Virus record (IMG/VR): IMGVR_UViG_3300020187_001807
Span: 1 to 46,034 of that record
From: a virus
Reading direction: 5' to 3' (one strand)
Length of the DNA stretch: 46,034 nt
A program made the position numbers and the translations under genes. Positions 17,716 through 25,225 of the stretch are shown piece after piece; within the stretch, counting starts at the first letter, position 1; each line of letters begins with the position of its first letter. The notes below the pieces were generated by a model, which saw only the letters and a program-made list of their open reading frames with translations, searched no databases and was not told the DNA's origin.

Positions 17716-18774
17716 ATGAAACTAACTAAATTAGTAACAGGTGCCGCAGTTGCACTAACATTGACAGCCACGTCCGCACTAGCAGACATTACTGTTGTTA
17801 ATCCACAAAAACCAGGCGGCGGAACAACTGTGTGGACAGAAATTATCATGAAGGAACTAGAGAAGCATTTGGGAGAGCGTATTGCTATTCGTAACATTCC
17901 AGGCGCACGAGACATTCCGGGCATCAACAAATTCCATAACGATCTCCGCTTTGACGAAAACACTATTGTTGTAACACACGGCGGTAACGGTGTATCATTC
18001 CTACAAGAAGAAGTTGACTACAACTATGCTGAATATGATTCAATTGGTCTCATGAACTTGAACATTATTATGGGCAAAGTCAAAGGCGCAGACATGGATA
18101 AAGCAATCTTTGCCGGTACAAGTGGTGCTGTTCCAGAAGCATTTGCTATGGCAATGATGACATGCGGTCCAGACAAATCCGTTGACGAGTATATTACTTG
18201 CTTCGGTGAAAACTTTAAATGGGTCAAAGGCATGTCAGGCGGAGAGCGCCGTTTAGCATTTAAACGTGGTGACTTAACAGGTTCACGTGAAAACCCAGCT
18301 ACATACCAAATCCACATTGCGCCAGATGAAAACGCAGAACTTTGGTTCCACCATGGCCTGCTTGATCCAACCACAGGCAAGCACGTAGATGATCCAAACT
18401 TCCCGGGTTACCAATTTGAAATCATGTTTAAAGAGCGTTGGGGTGTAGAAGCAAGCGGCGAGTTCTATGACGCATACAAACTGGTAAAAAGTTTCCGTGA
18501 TGGTCTACAAAAAGCAATCTGGGTCAATAAAGGTAATCCAGAATTGCGTGATCGCTTAGTAGCAGCAATGAACAAAATGGCAAACGATCCAGAGTCAATG
18601 GCAATTATTGAAGCTAAAAACGGCAAGTACGAATGGTTTATTGGTGAGCGTGGCGACCAAATGCGTGACACACTAATGACATTTATCACTGAAGACGCAC
18701 TACGCAACTTGGTGAAATTCAACAAAGAAGCATTGGGACTTAACTCAGTACTTAAAGAAAATCTATTTCCATAA
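17716..18774 (+). CDS. TctC-like periplasmic solute-binding receptor
   Basis: The first 23 residues are a clear Sec signal peptide (basic MKLTK, hydrophobic core, cleavage after SALA), so the mature protein, starting DITVVNPQKPGG, is exported. PQKPGGGTTVWTEIIMKEL followed by NIPGARDIPG corresponds to the N-terminal phosphate-loop-like region of TctC/Bug receptors, which hand carboxylates to TctA. At 352 residues it is slightly longer than the usual 320-330. AGGAG lies 10 bases before the ATG. GC is around 45% in samples I counted, well above neighbours near 30%. It ends just before a strong hairpin at 18793. It departs from canonical TctC in the middle region, so the ligand may be unusual. 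Confidence 0.82.
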   Translation: MKLTKLVTGAAVALTLTATSALADITVVNPQKPGGGTTVWTEIIMKELEKHLGERIAIRNIPGARDIPGINKFHNDLRFDENTIVVTHGGNGVSFLQEEVDYNYAEYDSIGLMNLNIIMGKVKGADMDKAIFAGTSGAVPEAFAMAMMTCGPDKSVDEYITCFGENFKWVKGMSGGERRLAFKRGDLTGSRENPATYQIHIAPDENAELWFHHGLLDPTTGKHVDDPNFPGYQFEIMFKERWGVEASGEFYDAYKLVKSFRDGLQKAIWVNKGNPELRDRLVAAMNKMANDPESMAIIEAKNGKYEWFIGERGDQMRDTLMTFITEDALRNLVKFNKEALGLNSVLKENLFP

Positions 18775-18792
18775 GATTGTAAATAGATAATT

Positions 18793-18824
18793 AATAGTAG
18801 GGGAAATCTCCCCTACTATTTCAG
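18793..18824 (+). terminator. Hairpin terminator after the transporter genes
   Basis: AATAGTAGGGGA (18793-18804) pairs with TCCCCTACTATT (18809-18820) across an AATC loop, a perfect 12-bp stem. The following run is only TTTC, so intrinsic termination may be partial or the hairpin may protect the 3' end of the transcript. The next gene has its own AAAGGA site. Confidence 0.75.
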
Positions 18825-18841
18825 CTTTTAAAGGAATCATA

Positions 18842-19513
18842 ATGGAAAGCAATTGGGAAAAAACATCACCACGTAATAACTATCATTACGACCCGTTTAA
18901 GAATGATCCAGCATATGACTGTATGCGCTATGTAGGTAAGTTTACTGGCGACTGGAAAGAAGCACTAGATAGAACAGTAGAAAAAAGTAATGATATTACT
19001 TGGCGCACACGCAATCCAATTGATAATCCAAACGGCAGTGAAGACATTGAAGCAGAAGAACTAGATTTGATCAATACTGGTGCGCCTGCTGACTTGGTTT
19101 TAACCAAACTAGACTATGCTATTGAACCTGTTTTTCAGCGCATGACCGATGCGCTACACTTACTGCCCGGCGATGAAAGAGATGTACAGCGTCGAGTTCA
19201 TGTACAGATGCCAGGACAAGTATGGAACTTACATGTTGATAAGTTGGAAAAATGGAACAAAGCAGATCCTAAGAGTGTATATCGTTTCATGGTTATGCTC
19301 AACGATTGGGAACCAGGACACTTCTTACAGTACGGAAACAAAGTACACACAGGATATCGTGCCGGTGAGATTTACAGTTTTGATTGGTTTAATTCTCCAC
19401 ACTGTACAGCAAACGCAGGACGTGGACCAAGATGTACACTGCTAGTAACAGGTGTAGCAACACAAGAAATGCACATGCTGTTCTCACATTACGACCTTCA
19501 AATACCAGTATGA
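18842..19513 (+). CDS. 2OG-Fe(II) oxygenase, Asp/Asn hydroxylase-like
   Basis: The iron-binding facial triad can be read as WNLHVD (H131, D133) and NSPHCTANAG (H187), with R197 in GPRCTLLVTG as the likely 2-oxoglutarate salt-bridge residue. This is the double-stranded beta-helix pattern of the aspartyl/asparaginyl hydroxylase group. The 223-residue protein has no targeting signal. It overlaps the next gene by 4 bases (ATGA). Two other 2OG-type proteins are encoded at 43792 and 44472. It would hydroxylate a protein side chain or small molecule; which one is unknown. Confidence 0.8.
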   Translation: MESNWEKTSPRNNYHYDPFKNDPAYDCMRYVGKFTGDWKEALDRTVEKSNDITWRTRNPIDNPNGSEDIEAEELDLINTGAPADLVLTKLDYAIEPVFQRMTDALHLLPGDERDVQRRVHVQMPGQVWNLHVDKLEKWNKADPKSVYRFMVMLNDWEPGHFLQYGNKVHTGYRAGEIYSFDWFNSPHCTANAGRGPRCTLLVTGVATQEMHMLFSHYDLQIPV

Positions 19514-20142
19514 AAACTTTAATCATTGGCGTAGGTCCACAAGGCAGCGGTAATCATTTGTACGCTAAAATATTTGGCAGCAATCCTCAAGTGTTTGCCT
19601 GGAATAGTCTCCAGCACAAATACTGGGAAGGGCACGATATGGAGCCCTTTGCAGACTGTTGGGAAACCCCTGACTTACTAGTAGAATTTGACACTAGTAC
19701 TCACGATTATTATTATACCAGCATGGGCTGTCCTTATGTGTATGACGGCGAAACACGTATACCAAAATTCAGTGAATTTGATAAAGTAGCTCGTACAGTA
19801 TTTGATTGTGTAAAATATATGATAATTGGCAGGGATCGCAATATACTGGAACACCAACAACAGCGTGTAAGAAATAGACACAGTACACCTGACTTCTTAC
19901 AGCAGTTGGATTTCTTTATGGACAAGAACCCAGTGTTTGTTAGTCAAGAGTTACTTTACTTGTACGGCTTGCCCTATATACACAACATCGAATCACAATT
20001 GGAAATACCTAAAAATACAAACATTGATAAGATCAACAAAATACTTAGCGATGATCAAAATCGCAAATATATGAATTATGTCGAACACACAGAACTTGAC
20101 GAGTTAATTAAACTTGCCAGTACTGCTAGAGGAGCATTGTGA
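19510..20142 (+). CDS. P-loop sulfotransferase-like protein
   Basis: The start at 19510 (ATGA overlap) gives MKTLIIGVGPQGSGNHLYAK, a strand-loop-helix in which GPQGSGNH takes the place of the sulfotransferase 5'-phosphosulfate loop. The rest (210 aa in total) has VFVSQELLYLYGLPYI and DRNILEHQQQR, with an Arg/His-rich helix where the family has its 3'-phosphate binding residues. An upstream in-frame start exists but lies within the previous coding region without a ribosome site. The next gene begins at GTGA overlap. Sulfate transfer from PAPS is an inference; kinase-like activity is an alternative. Confidence 0.6.
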   Translation: MKTLIIGVGPQGSGNHLYAKIFGSNPQVFAWNSLQHKYWEGHDMEPFADCWETPDLLVEFDTSTHDYYYTSMGCPYVYDGETRIPKFSEFDKVARTVFDCVKYMIIGRDRNILEHQQQRVRNRHSTPDFLQQLDFFMDKNPVFVSQELLYLYGLPYIHNIESQLEIPKNTNIDKINKILSDDQNRKYMNYVEHTELDELIKLASTARGAL

Positions 20143-20498
20143 TAGAACTACTTACAGCAAATTTCATTTACGTATTCTATCGTGTTGCAGTATCTGCAAA
20201 TATAGTAAAAATTGTCAATAAGTATTTTAATTACTATATAGCAGTTTTGATAATGGCGCAATTTAGTTTTGCGTATGACTATCTTGTGTTTATAAATTAT
20301 TTTTCAAATGATGCAAACTATACTTTACTAGAACTAATTAAATCTGACATATCATACACAGTGCGAGTACTAGTTACTTGGTGGGGTATTAAGAAACTAT
20401 GGGAATATATAGGCAACTATTGGGTCGCAGTATTAATCGGTGCACAGATAACATTTATTACTGATTATTTCATCTTTGCAGACTTGTTTGCAAATTGA
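20139..20498 (+). CDS. Small integral membrane protein with internal duplication
   Basis: The GTG start is set by GGAG 4 bases upstream and a GTGA overlap with the preceding stop. The 119 residues form about four membrane segments in two similar halves: YYIAVLIMAQFSFAYDYLVF (half 1) aligns with YWVAVLIGAQITFITDYFIF (half 2), and the preceding RVAVSANIVK aligns with RVLVTWWGIK. An Asp-Tyr pair recurs within the membrane in both halves. I do not recognise a family. Size and four-helix topology are roughly those of a TctB subunit, and tctB is missing from the transporter pair upstream, but no TctB signature is visible. Confidence 0.65.
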   Translation: MIELLTANFIYVFYRVAVSANIVKIVNKYFNYYIAVLIMAQFSFAYDYLVFINYFSNDANYTLLELIKSDISYTVRVLVTWWGIKKLWEYIGNYWVAVLIGAQITFITDYFIFADLFAN

Positions 20499-20510
20499 AT
20501 TATATACGCA

Positions 20511-20518
20511 CATAAATA
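20511..20518 (+). promoter_or_regulatory. T4-type late promoter box, leaderless spacing
   Basis: CATAAATA matches the NATAAATA late-promoter core and ends exactly 5 bases before the ATG at 20524. With T4 geometry (box centred near -10) transcription would begin at the A of the start codon. No ribosome-binding site is visible before that ATG. Confidence 0.55.
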
Positions 20519-20523
20519 TTCAT

Positions 20524-21924
20524 ATGAAATCAAATTTACTAATACCATGCAGTGGTCCAGGAACTCGCAGTGCTGGATATTCTAAATTCCATAAAGCTCT
20601 GATAAGAGTTGGCGACTGTGCAGTTATTGATCATATCATTAATAGTTATACTAATATTAACAAAATTTTTGTTATGTTGGGGTATCAGTCAGACTACGTG
20701 CGTGAGTATTTGGATCATGCTGGCTATAACAATATTGAATATATTGAAATTGAAAACTGGAGCGAAGGACAAATACCAAGTTTTAGACAATTGCCAGAAC
20801 GTGTATTTGATCAACCTATATACTATAATGCATGTGACAACTGGAGTCAAAAGGTACCAGTTGTAGAAAATAATACTTTTTTTACTTGCAACCCAAACAA
20901 TAGCAAACACTATGACACTGATGGTGATTTGATATATGCAGGCATAAGTTTTATGAAAGATGCACATGAATATTATGAGTGCTTGCAAAGAAGTAACCAC
21001 AATCGTAACGACCTATTAATAATGAAAGAGCTTAGTAACTTAGAACATCATTCACTGGATACTTGGTATGATGTAGGTAATCGTGCAAGTTATCAAGAAA
21101 CTAAGTCTCACTATGTTGACAATATATCAGTACTGGATAAGAAAAATCAAGAAGTGTTTTTTGTTAATCAGCATGTAGTAAAGTTATGGGACAAAAAGCC
21201 ATATATAGAAACCAACAATCCAGCATTTCCACATCCAGGTCCTGTTAAATTTAGTACACACGGATTAAGTTATCCACATGTAGATGGAACTGTAAATGTA
21301 CACGGAGACTTATATATACAACTTTTAAATAGTTTAATTAACTTATGGAATTATTGTTTAGTAAACAATATTTCAGTTTATAACAAAACACTGTGGCAAG
21401 ACAAAACGTGGAAACGGTTTAATATGATGTGCTCTATAGATGAAAAATATGCTGGTGTTATCAGCATTAATGGGTATAATATAGATTGTACAAAACAGTT
21501 CGAAAAAATTAACTGGGACAAGCTCAATTGGGGTATATTTGGACCATGTCATGGAGACTTAACAATGGATAATATTATTATGACATCAGATAATATAAAT
21601 TACATTGATCATCGACCAGGAAAAGTAACAGATATATTTTACGACATATGTAAGTTTTATTTAAGTTTGTTTGTAAACTGTGTAAATTTAGACAACTTAA
21701 ATATAAATGACGGTGTTGTTAATTTAAATTTGGACACTGGGTCAGATAATCGTATAAGTCATTTTCGCAATAGTGAAATATATAAAAAGTATTCAGACAA
21801 AATAGAACTTGGTGTAGCTGTATTATGTTTGTGTATGGCACCATTAAATGTAGACAAGAATTTAAATCATAAATTATGGTTGCTTGGAATGATGCTACTG
21901 CATACAGAATTGAAAAAAACATGA
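20524..21924 (+). CDS. Nucleotidyltransferase-kinase fusion
   Basis: The N-terminal ~200 residues begin LLIPCSGPGTRSAGYSKFHK, the G-x-G-T-R...K nucleotide-binding signature of sugar/choline-phosphate nucleotidyltransferases. The C-terminal ~200 contain HGDLTMDN (H343, D345, N350), the Brenner motif of aminoglycoside/choline-type kinases, and YIDHRPG (D362) as the metal-binding Asp. One 466-residue protein would thus phosphorylate and activate an alcohol or sugar, like separate LicA and LicC. The start at 20524 is preferred over an in-frame ATG at 20476 because homology-like sequence starts there and a NATAAATA box sits 5 bases upstream. It overlaps the carbamoyltransferase by 4 bases. Confidence 0.75.
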   Translation: MKSNLLIPCSGPGTRSAGYSKFHKALIRVGDCAVIDHIINSYTNINKIFVMLGYQSDYVREYLDHAGYNNIEYIEIENWSEGQIPSFRQLPERVFDQPIYYNACDNWSQKVPVVENNTFFTCNPNNSKHYDTDGDLIYAGISFMKDAHEYYECLQRSNHNRNDLLIMKELSNLEHHSLDTWYDVGNRASYQETKSHYVDNISVLDKKNQEVFFVNQHVVKLWDKKPYIETNNPAFPHPGPVKFSTHGLSYPHVDGTVNVHGDLYIQLLNSLINLWNYCLVNNISVYNKTLWQDKTWKRFNMMCSIDEKYAGVISINGYNIDCTKQFEKINWDKLNWGIFGPCHGDLTMDNIIMTSDNINYIDHRPGKVTDIFYDICKFYLSLFVNCVNLDNLNINDGVVNLNLDTGSDNRISHFRNSEIYKKYSDKIELGVAVLCLCMAPLNVDKNLNHKLWLLGMMLLHTELKKT

Positions 21925-23432
21925 CAAAAAATATAGTATGGGGTTGGACAGGACGGTCACACGATGCAAGTTTGGCAGTGTTTAGTGAAGATGGACTAGA
22001 GTTTGCTAGCCATAGTGAACGTTATAGTAGAATTAAAAATGACAAAAACCTACATCCTGATTTAATAGCTGAAGCACTGGAGTTTGGTAAACCAGAGCGC
22101 ATATATTATTATGAACGTCCTGGGCTTAAAAAAACACGCCAGTTATACTCAGGACAATATAGACTACTTGGCAAAGAATCACCTACTAGATATATGCGTA
22201 GATACTTGTCTGATGCTCCTAAAAGCACTACAGTTAGTCATCATTTAAGCCATGCAGCCGCAGGTTACTATACTAATCCAGGCAAGAAAGACAGTGCGGT
22301 ACTTGTATTAGATAGTATTGGAGAATGGAATACTATTAGTATATGGCAAGGCACTTCTGGTAAATTAAAGCGTAAGTGGAGTCAAAATTATCCACACAGC
22401 GTGGGGATTTGGTATAGTGCTATGACACAACGTATTGGACTAAAGCCACAAGAACATGAATACATCCTCATGGGTATGGCGGCTATAGGCAATGCTAGCA
22501 AGTATTATGATCTTATTAAACATGACTTTATCAAAAAGATGCCTAGTTTAAAAGATCCACGTATACTATTCAAGCGTAACTGTCACAGAGGATGCTTAGA
22601 TTGGCGTACTGACTTGAATAGTATACAAGACTATGCTGACATTGCTGCCGCCACCCAACTTATATATGAAGAAATATTTGAAGCATATTGCAAAATAACT
22701 GTTAATAAAACTCAGTGCAAAAACTTAGTGCTGATGGGAGGGTGTGTTCTTAATTGTGTAGCTAATCCTATTGCTACTAAATATTTTGATACAGTATGGA
22801 TTATGCCTAATCCAGGTGATGCTGGTAGCGCAATTGGTTGCGTACTAGCACACAAGAAACAATTTATGGAGTTTTCTCATGCCTACACCGGACACAACAT
22901 CCAAGGAGACTACCCAGTCGACGCTGTTATCCAAGAGCTTAACACCAGCAAAATTACCGCTGTTGCCGCCGGTAGAAGTGAATTTGGCCCCAGGTCTCTC
23001 GGAAACAGAAGCATTCTTGCTGATCCTAGGGGAGTAGATGTAAAGGATCGGGTTAATAAAATTAAGCATCGTGAATCATTTAGACCTTTTGCTCCTATGA
23101 TTCTTGAAGAACATGCTAAAGATTATTTTGAGATGCCAAATAATATTACTAGCAGTCCTTTTATGCAATTTGTTGTCAAATGTCGCCGCCCAGATGAATT
23201 TCCTGCTATTATACACTATGATGGCACAAGCCGGGTGCAAACAGTAAACCAAACAAATGGATTTATATATACACTACTACAAGCATGGTACAAACAAACT
23301 GGTTGTCCTATGCTGTTAAACACTAGCTTGAATATCAAAGGCGAACCACTTGTAAATACTCGTGCAGATGCTGAACGATGGACAGCACAATATGGAGTAA
23401 AGGTATGCTTACCAGAATCAGAAATTTTATAA
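21921..23432 (+). CDS. O-carbamoyltransferase, NodU/CmcH family
   Basis: This 503-residue protein has the N-terminal Kae1-like adenylation domain (GWTGRSHDASLAVF; metal ligands in SHHLSHAAAG at H107, H108, H111; LVLDSIGEW) and the C-terminal signature GRSEFGPRSLGNRSILADPR (residues 351-370). The family transfers carbamoyl from carbamoyl phosphate via carbamoyl-AMP to a hydroxyl of a sugar or secondary metabolite. The ATG at 21921 overlaps the previous stop; the upstream in-frame start would run into the previous gene. DNA from about 22880 to 23035 is GC-rich relative to the rest. Coupled to a sugar-activating enzyme upstream, it points to a carbamoylated glycan or metabolite. Confidence 0.9.
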   Translation: MTKNIVWGWTGRSHDASLAVFSEDGLEFASHSERYSRIKNDKNLHPDLIAEALEFGKPERIYYYERPGLKKTRQLYSGQYRLLGKESPTRYMRRYLSDAPKSTTVSHHLSHAAAGYYTNPGKKDSAVLVLDSIGEWNTISIWQGTSGKLKRKWSQNYPHSVGIWYSAMTQRIGLKPQEHEYILMGMAAIGNASKYYDLIKHDFIKKMPSLKDPRILFKRNCHRGCLDWRTDLNSIQDYADIAAATQLIYEEIFEAYCKITVNKTQCKNLVLMGGCVLNCVANPIATKYFDTVWIMPNPGDAGSAIGCVLAHKKQFMEFSHAYTGHNIQGDYPVDAVIQELNTSKITAVAAGRSEFGPRSLGNRSILADPRGVDVKDRVNKIKHRESFRPFAPMILEEHAKDYFEMPNNITSSPFMQFVVKCRRPDEFPAIIHYDGTSRVQTVNQTNGFIYTLLQAWYKQTGCPMLLNTSLNIKGEPLVNTRADAERWTAQYGVKVCLPESEIL

Positions 23433-23521
23433 TGTATCCTTGGGATCGTTATCAACAACGTAAAAAATTAAAAAAGCGATTAGCTGAACTACGAAAGCGT
23501 GATCCGTTTCTGTACGATTAA
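23432..23521 (+). CDS. 29-residue basic protein after carbamoyltransferase
   Basis: A short frame starts on the last base of the carbamoyltransferase stop (TAATG) and encodes 29 residues beginning MYPWDRYQQR, with a central KKLKKRLAEL amphipathic, strongly basic helix and ending RDPFLYD. It fills the whole space up to a sigma-70 promoter. I believe similar mini-proteins with YPWDRY and RDPF ends occur next to such genes in marine phages, but I cannot check. Possible roles are an RNA- or protein-binding peptide or a small regulatory subunit. It looks unlike a RiPP precursor, having no Cys, Ser or Thr core. Confidence 0.65.
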   Translation: MYPWDRYQQRKKLKKRLAELRKRDPFLYD

Positions 23522-23524
23522 GTA

Positions 23525-23552
23525 TTGACAAACTGGTATAAATGTTTATAAT
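23525..23552 (+). promoter_or_regulatory. Sigma-70 promoter
   Basis: A perfect TTGACA (23525-23530) and a perfect TATAAT (23547-23552) with a 16-base spacer occupy the gap between the mini-gene and the GT-like gene at 23581. It is the best vegetative promoter match in the window. Confidence 0.85.
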
Positions 23553-23580
23553 GATAATGAAGAATAATGGAGAATACTAG

Positions 23581-24303
23581 TTGCTAGACGTAATACAAAT
23601 TAGCTATGACGAAGCTGAAGCTGATGAGAATTTTGCGATCCTTCAATACTATGCACCTCATGCAAAAAGAGTGCAAGGTGTAAAAGGGATCTTTAATGCA
23701 CATCAGGCAGCCGCAAAGATTGCCGAAACCAGTCATTTTTATGTAATTGATGCTGATGCAATTATTGAAGAAGACTTTAATTTTAAATTTAAGCCTATGT
23801 CAAATAAACTGGAATATGACCATATTCCACAAACTGATTGTGTGTATGTATGGCGAAGTCGAAACCCCGTAAATGATTTAGTATACGGTTATGGTGGCGT
23901 AAAACTATTTCCACGTCGTGCACTAATAACTGCAAAAGACTGGCGTGTTGATATGACTACCAGTATTGGTTGTACATTTGTACCAAAGTTTCAAGTTAGT
24001 AATATTACTGCATTCAATACAACTCCATTTGATACTTGGAAAAGTGCGTTTAGAGAATGTACAAAGCTCGCTAGTAGTATTATCGAAAATGGAGACAACA
24101 TTGATAATGAATATCGGTTAGATATTTGGTGCACTCGTGGCGAATCCAGACCATATGGTGAGTACTCTATCATGGGAGCGAATCAAGGTCGTGAATTTGG
24201 CACATACTATCGTAATAATCCAGGCGTACTAAACAAAATTAATGACTTTACATGGTTAAGAGAGACATTTAATCAAGCAAACGAAGATGCTAAAACAACA
24301 TAA
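23581..24303 (+). CDS. GT-A-like protein, paralog of the 1434 gene
   Basis: The TTG start is decided by GGAG at 23569-23572 and an in-frame stop immediately upstream. The 240 residues carry IQISYDEAEADENF, AKRVQGVKG, YVIDADAIIEED and YGYGGVKLFPRRAL in the same order as the longer protein at 1434; the DAD triplet occupies the DxD position of GT-A transferases. It lacks the C-terminal ~90 residues of its paralog. It begins the operon behind the strong promoter at 23525 and is followed directly by a methyltransferase. Glycosyl transfer is inferred from motif placement. Confidence 0.7.
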   Translation: MLDVIQISYDEAEADENFAILQYYAPHAKRVQGVKGIFNAHQAAAKIAETSHFYVIDADAIIEEDFNFKFKPMSNKLEYDHIPQTDCVYVWRSRNPVNDLVYGYGGVKLFPRRALITAKDWRVDMTTSIGCTFVPKFQVSNITAFNTTPFDTWKSAFRECTKLASSIIENGDNIDNEYRLDIWCTRGESRPYGEYSIMGANQGREFGTYYRNNPGVLNKINDFTWLRETFNQANEDAKTT

Positions 24304-24304
24304 C

Positions 24305-25225
24305 ATGGCACTTGAAACACACGAATTATTAGACAGATATGAAATACTTTACCCAGAGATATCTGAGCTTTCGGATTTAAGAAGGGCATATATTGATCAA
24401 GATATTTCAAGCATTTTTAGATTGCTGCCATCCATAGTAAACGGAGAACTAGAAGATTTGCGTAAAGCAGTGCTTGAACAAAATTTACACAGCATTTTTA
24501 GACTTGCTGAAGGTGAGGACTTGCGTAAACTTATACTAGAAGACAACACTTGGAAATTGTGGCCCGTATTAGACCGTTATGTTGATACACAATTCACCGC
24601 AGCATTCAAAAGTTTTTTTGTTAACAATACTGAGATATGGAATGATTGTTTCAGTAGAGGACAATTAGAAAGTAAATTATGGCTAGTAAAAGAACTTCAA
24701 AAGTGTAATGTAGACCTAGGTACTGTATTTTTATGTGCAGGATGGTACGCTACTCTTGCCACAATGTTATTTGAAAGCGACATTAAGTTAGATAAAGTTA
24801 GATCTTTCGACATTGATCCTAGTTGTGTAGATATTGCTGAAACATTTAACAAGCCGTGGTTTATGGATCAATGGCGATTTAAAAGTATTACACAAGACAT
24901 AATGGATATTAATTATAAACAACATGCTTGGCAATCATGGAGTAATGCTAACAATAGAATGAGCAAGACTATTGCTGACACTCCCAATACTATTATTAAT
25001 ACTAGCTGCGAACACATAGAAAATTTTGTAGAATGGTATGCAAAGATACCAGATGGTAAATTAGTAATACTACAAAGTAATAACTTTTTTGATGTTCCGG
25101 AGCATGTTAACTGTGTTAAAGACATTACTGAGTTTGGCAATATGGCACCTATGTCAAATACGTTATACGCAGGCGAATTAGACTTGCCCAAATACAAAAG
25201 GTTTATGTTAATTGGATATAAGTGA
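24305..25225 (+). CDS. Class I methyltransferase with N-terminal repeats
   Basis: The catalytic part begins near residue 130: TVFLCAGWYATLATMLFE is the SAM-binding loop in a degenerate form, VRSFDIDPSCVDIAE the strand-2 acid, and TIINTSCEHIEN the post-strand-4 motif. Before it stand three tandem repeats of about 30 residues, each with the pattern DLR+AxxxxxxxxIFRL (SDLRRAYIDQ, EDLRKAVLEQ, EDLRKLILED). An alternative in-frame ATG at 24287, within the preceding gene, would add six residues; neither start has a good ribosome site. The repeats may bind a partner or substrate. Acceptor unknown. Confidence 0.75.
   Translation: MALETHELLDRYEILYPEISELSDLRRAYIDQDISSIFRLLPSIVNGELEDLRKAVLEQNLHSIFRLAEGEDLRKLILEDNTWKLWPVLDRYVDTQFTAAFKSFFVNNTEIWNDCFSRGQLESKLWLVKELQKCNVDLGTVFLCAGWYATLATMLFESDIKLDKVRSFDIDPSCVDIAETFNKPWFMDQWRFKSITQDIMDINYKQHAWQSWSNANNRMSKTIADTPNTIINTSCEHIENFVEWYAKIPDGKLVILQSNNFFDVPEHVNCVKDITEFGNMAPMSNTLYAGELDLPKYKRFMLIGYK

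Noticed and set aside
20139-20498. Calling the duplicated membrane protein tctB
   Set aside because: Only the number of membrane segments fits. No TctB sequence signature is visible and it is separated from tctC by a terminator and two genes.
23432-23521. The 29-residue protein as a RiPP precursor for the radical SAM enzymes
   Set aside because: It has no Cys, Ser, Thr or Gly-rich core and no leader/core division, and it sits behind a carbamoyltransferase, not a SPASM enzyme. No other candidate precursor peptide was seen.
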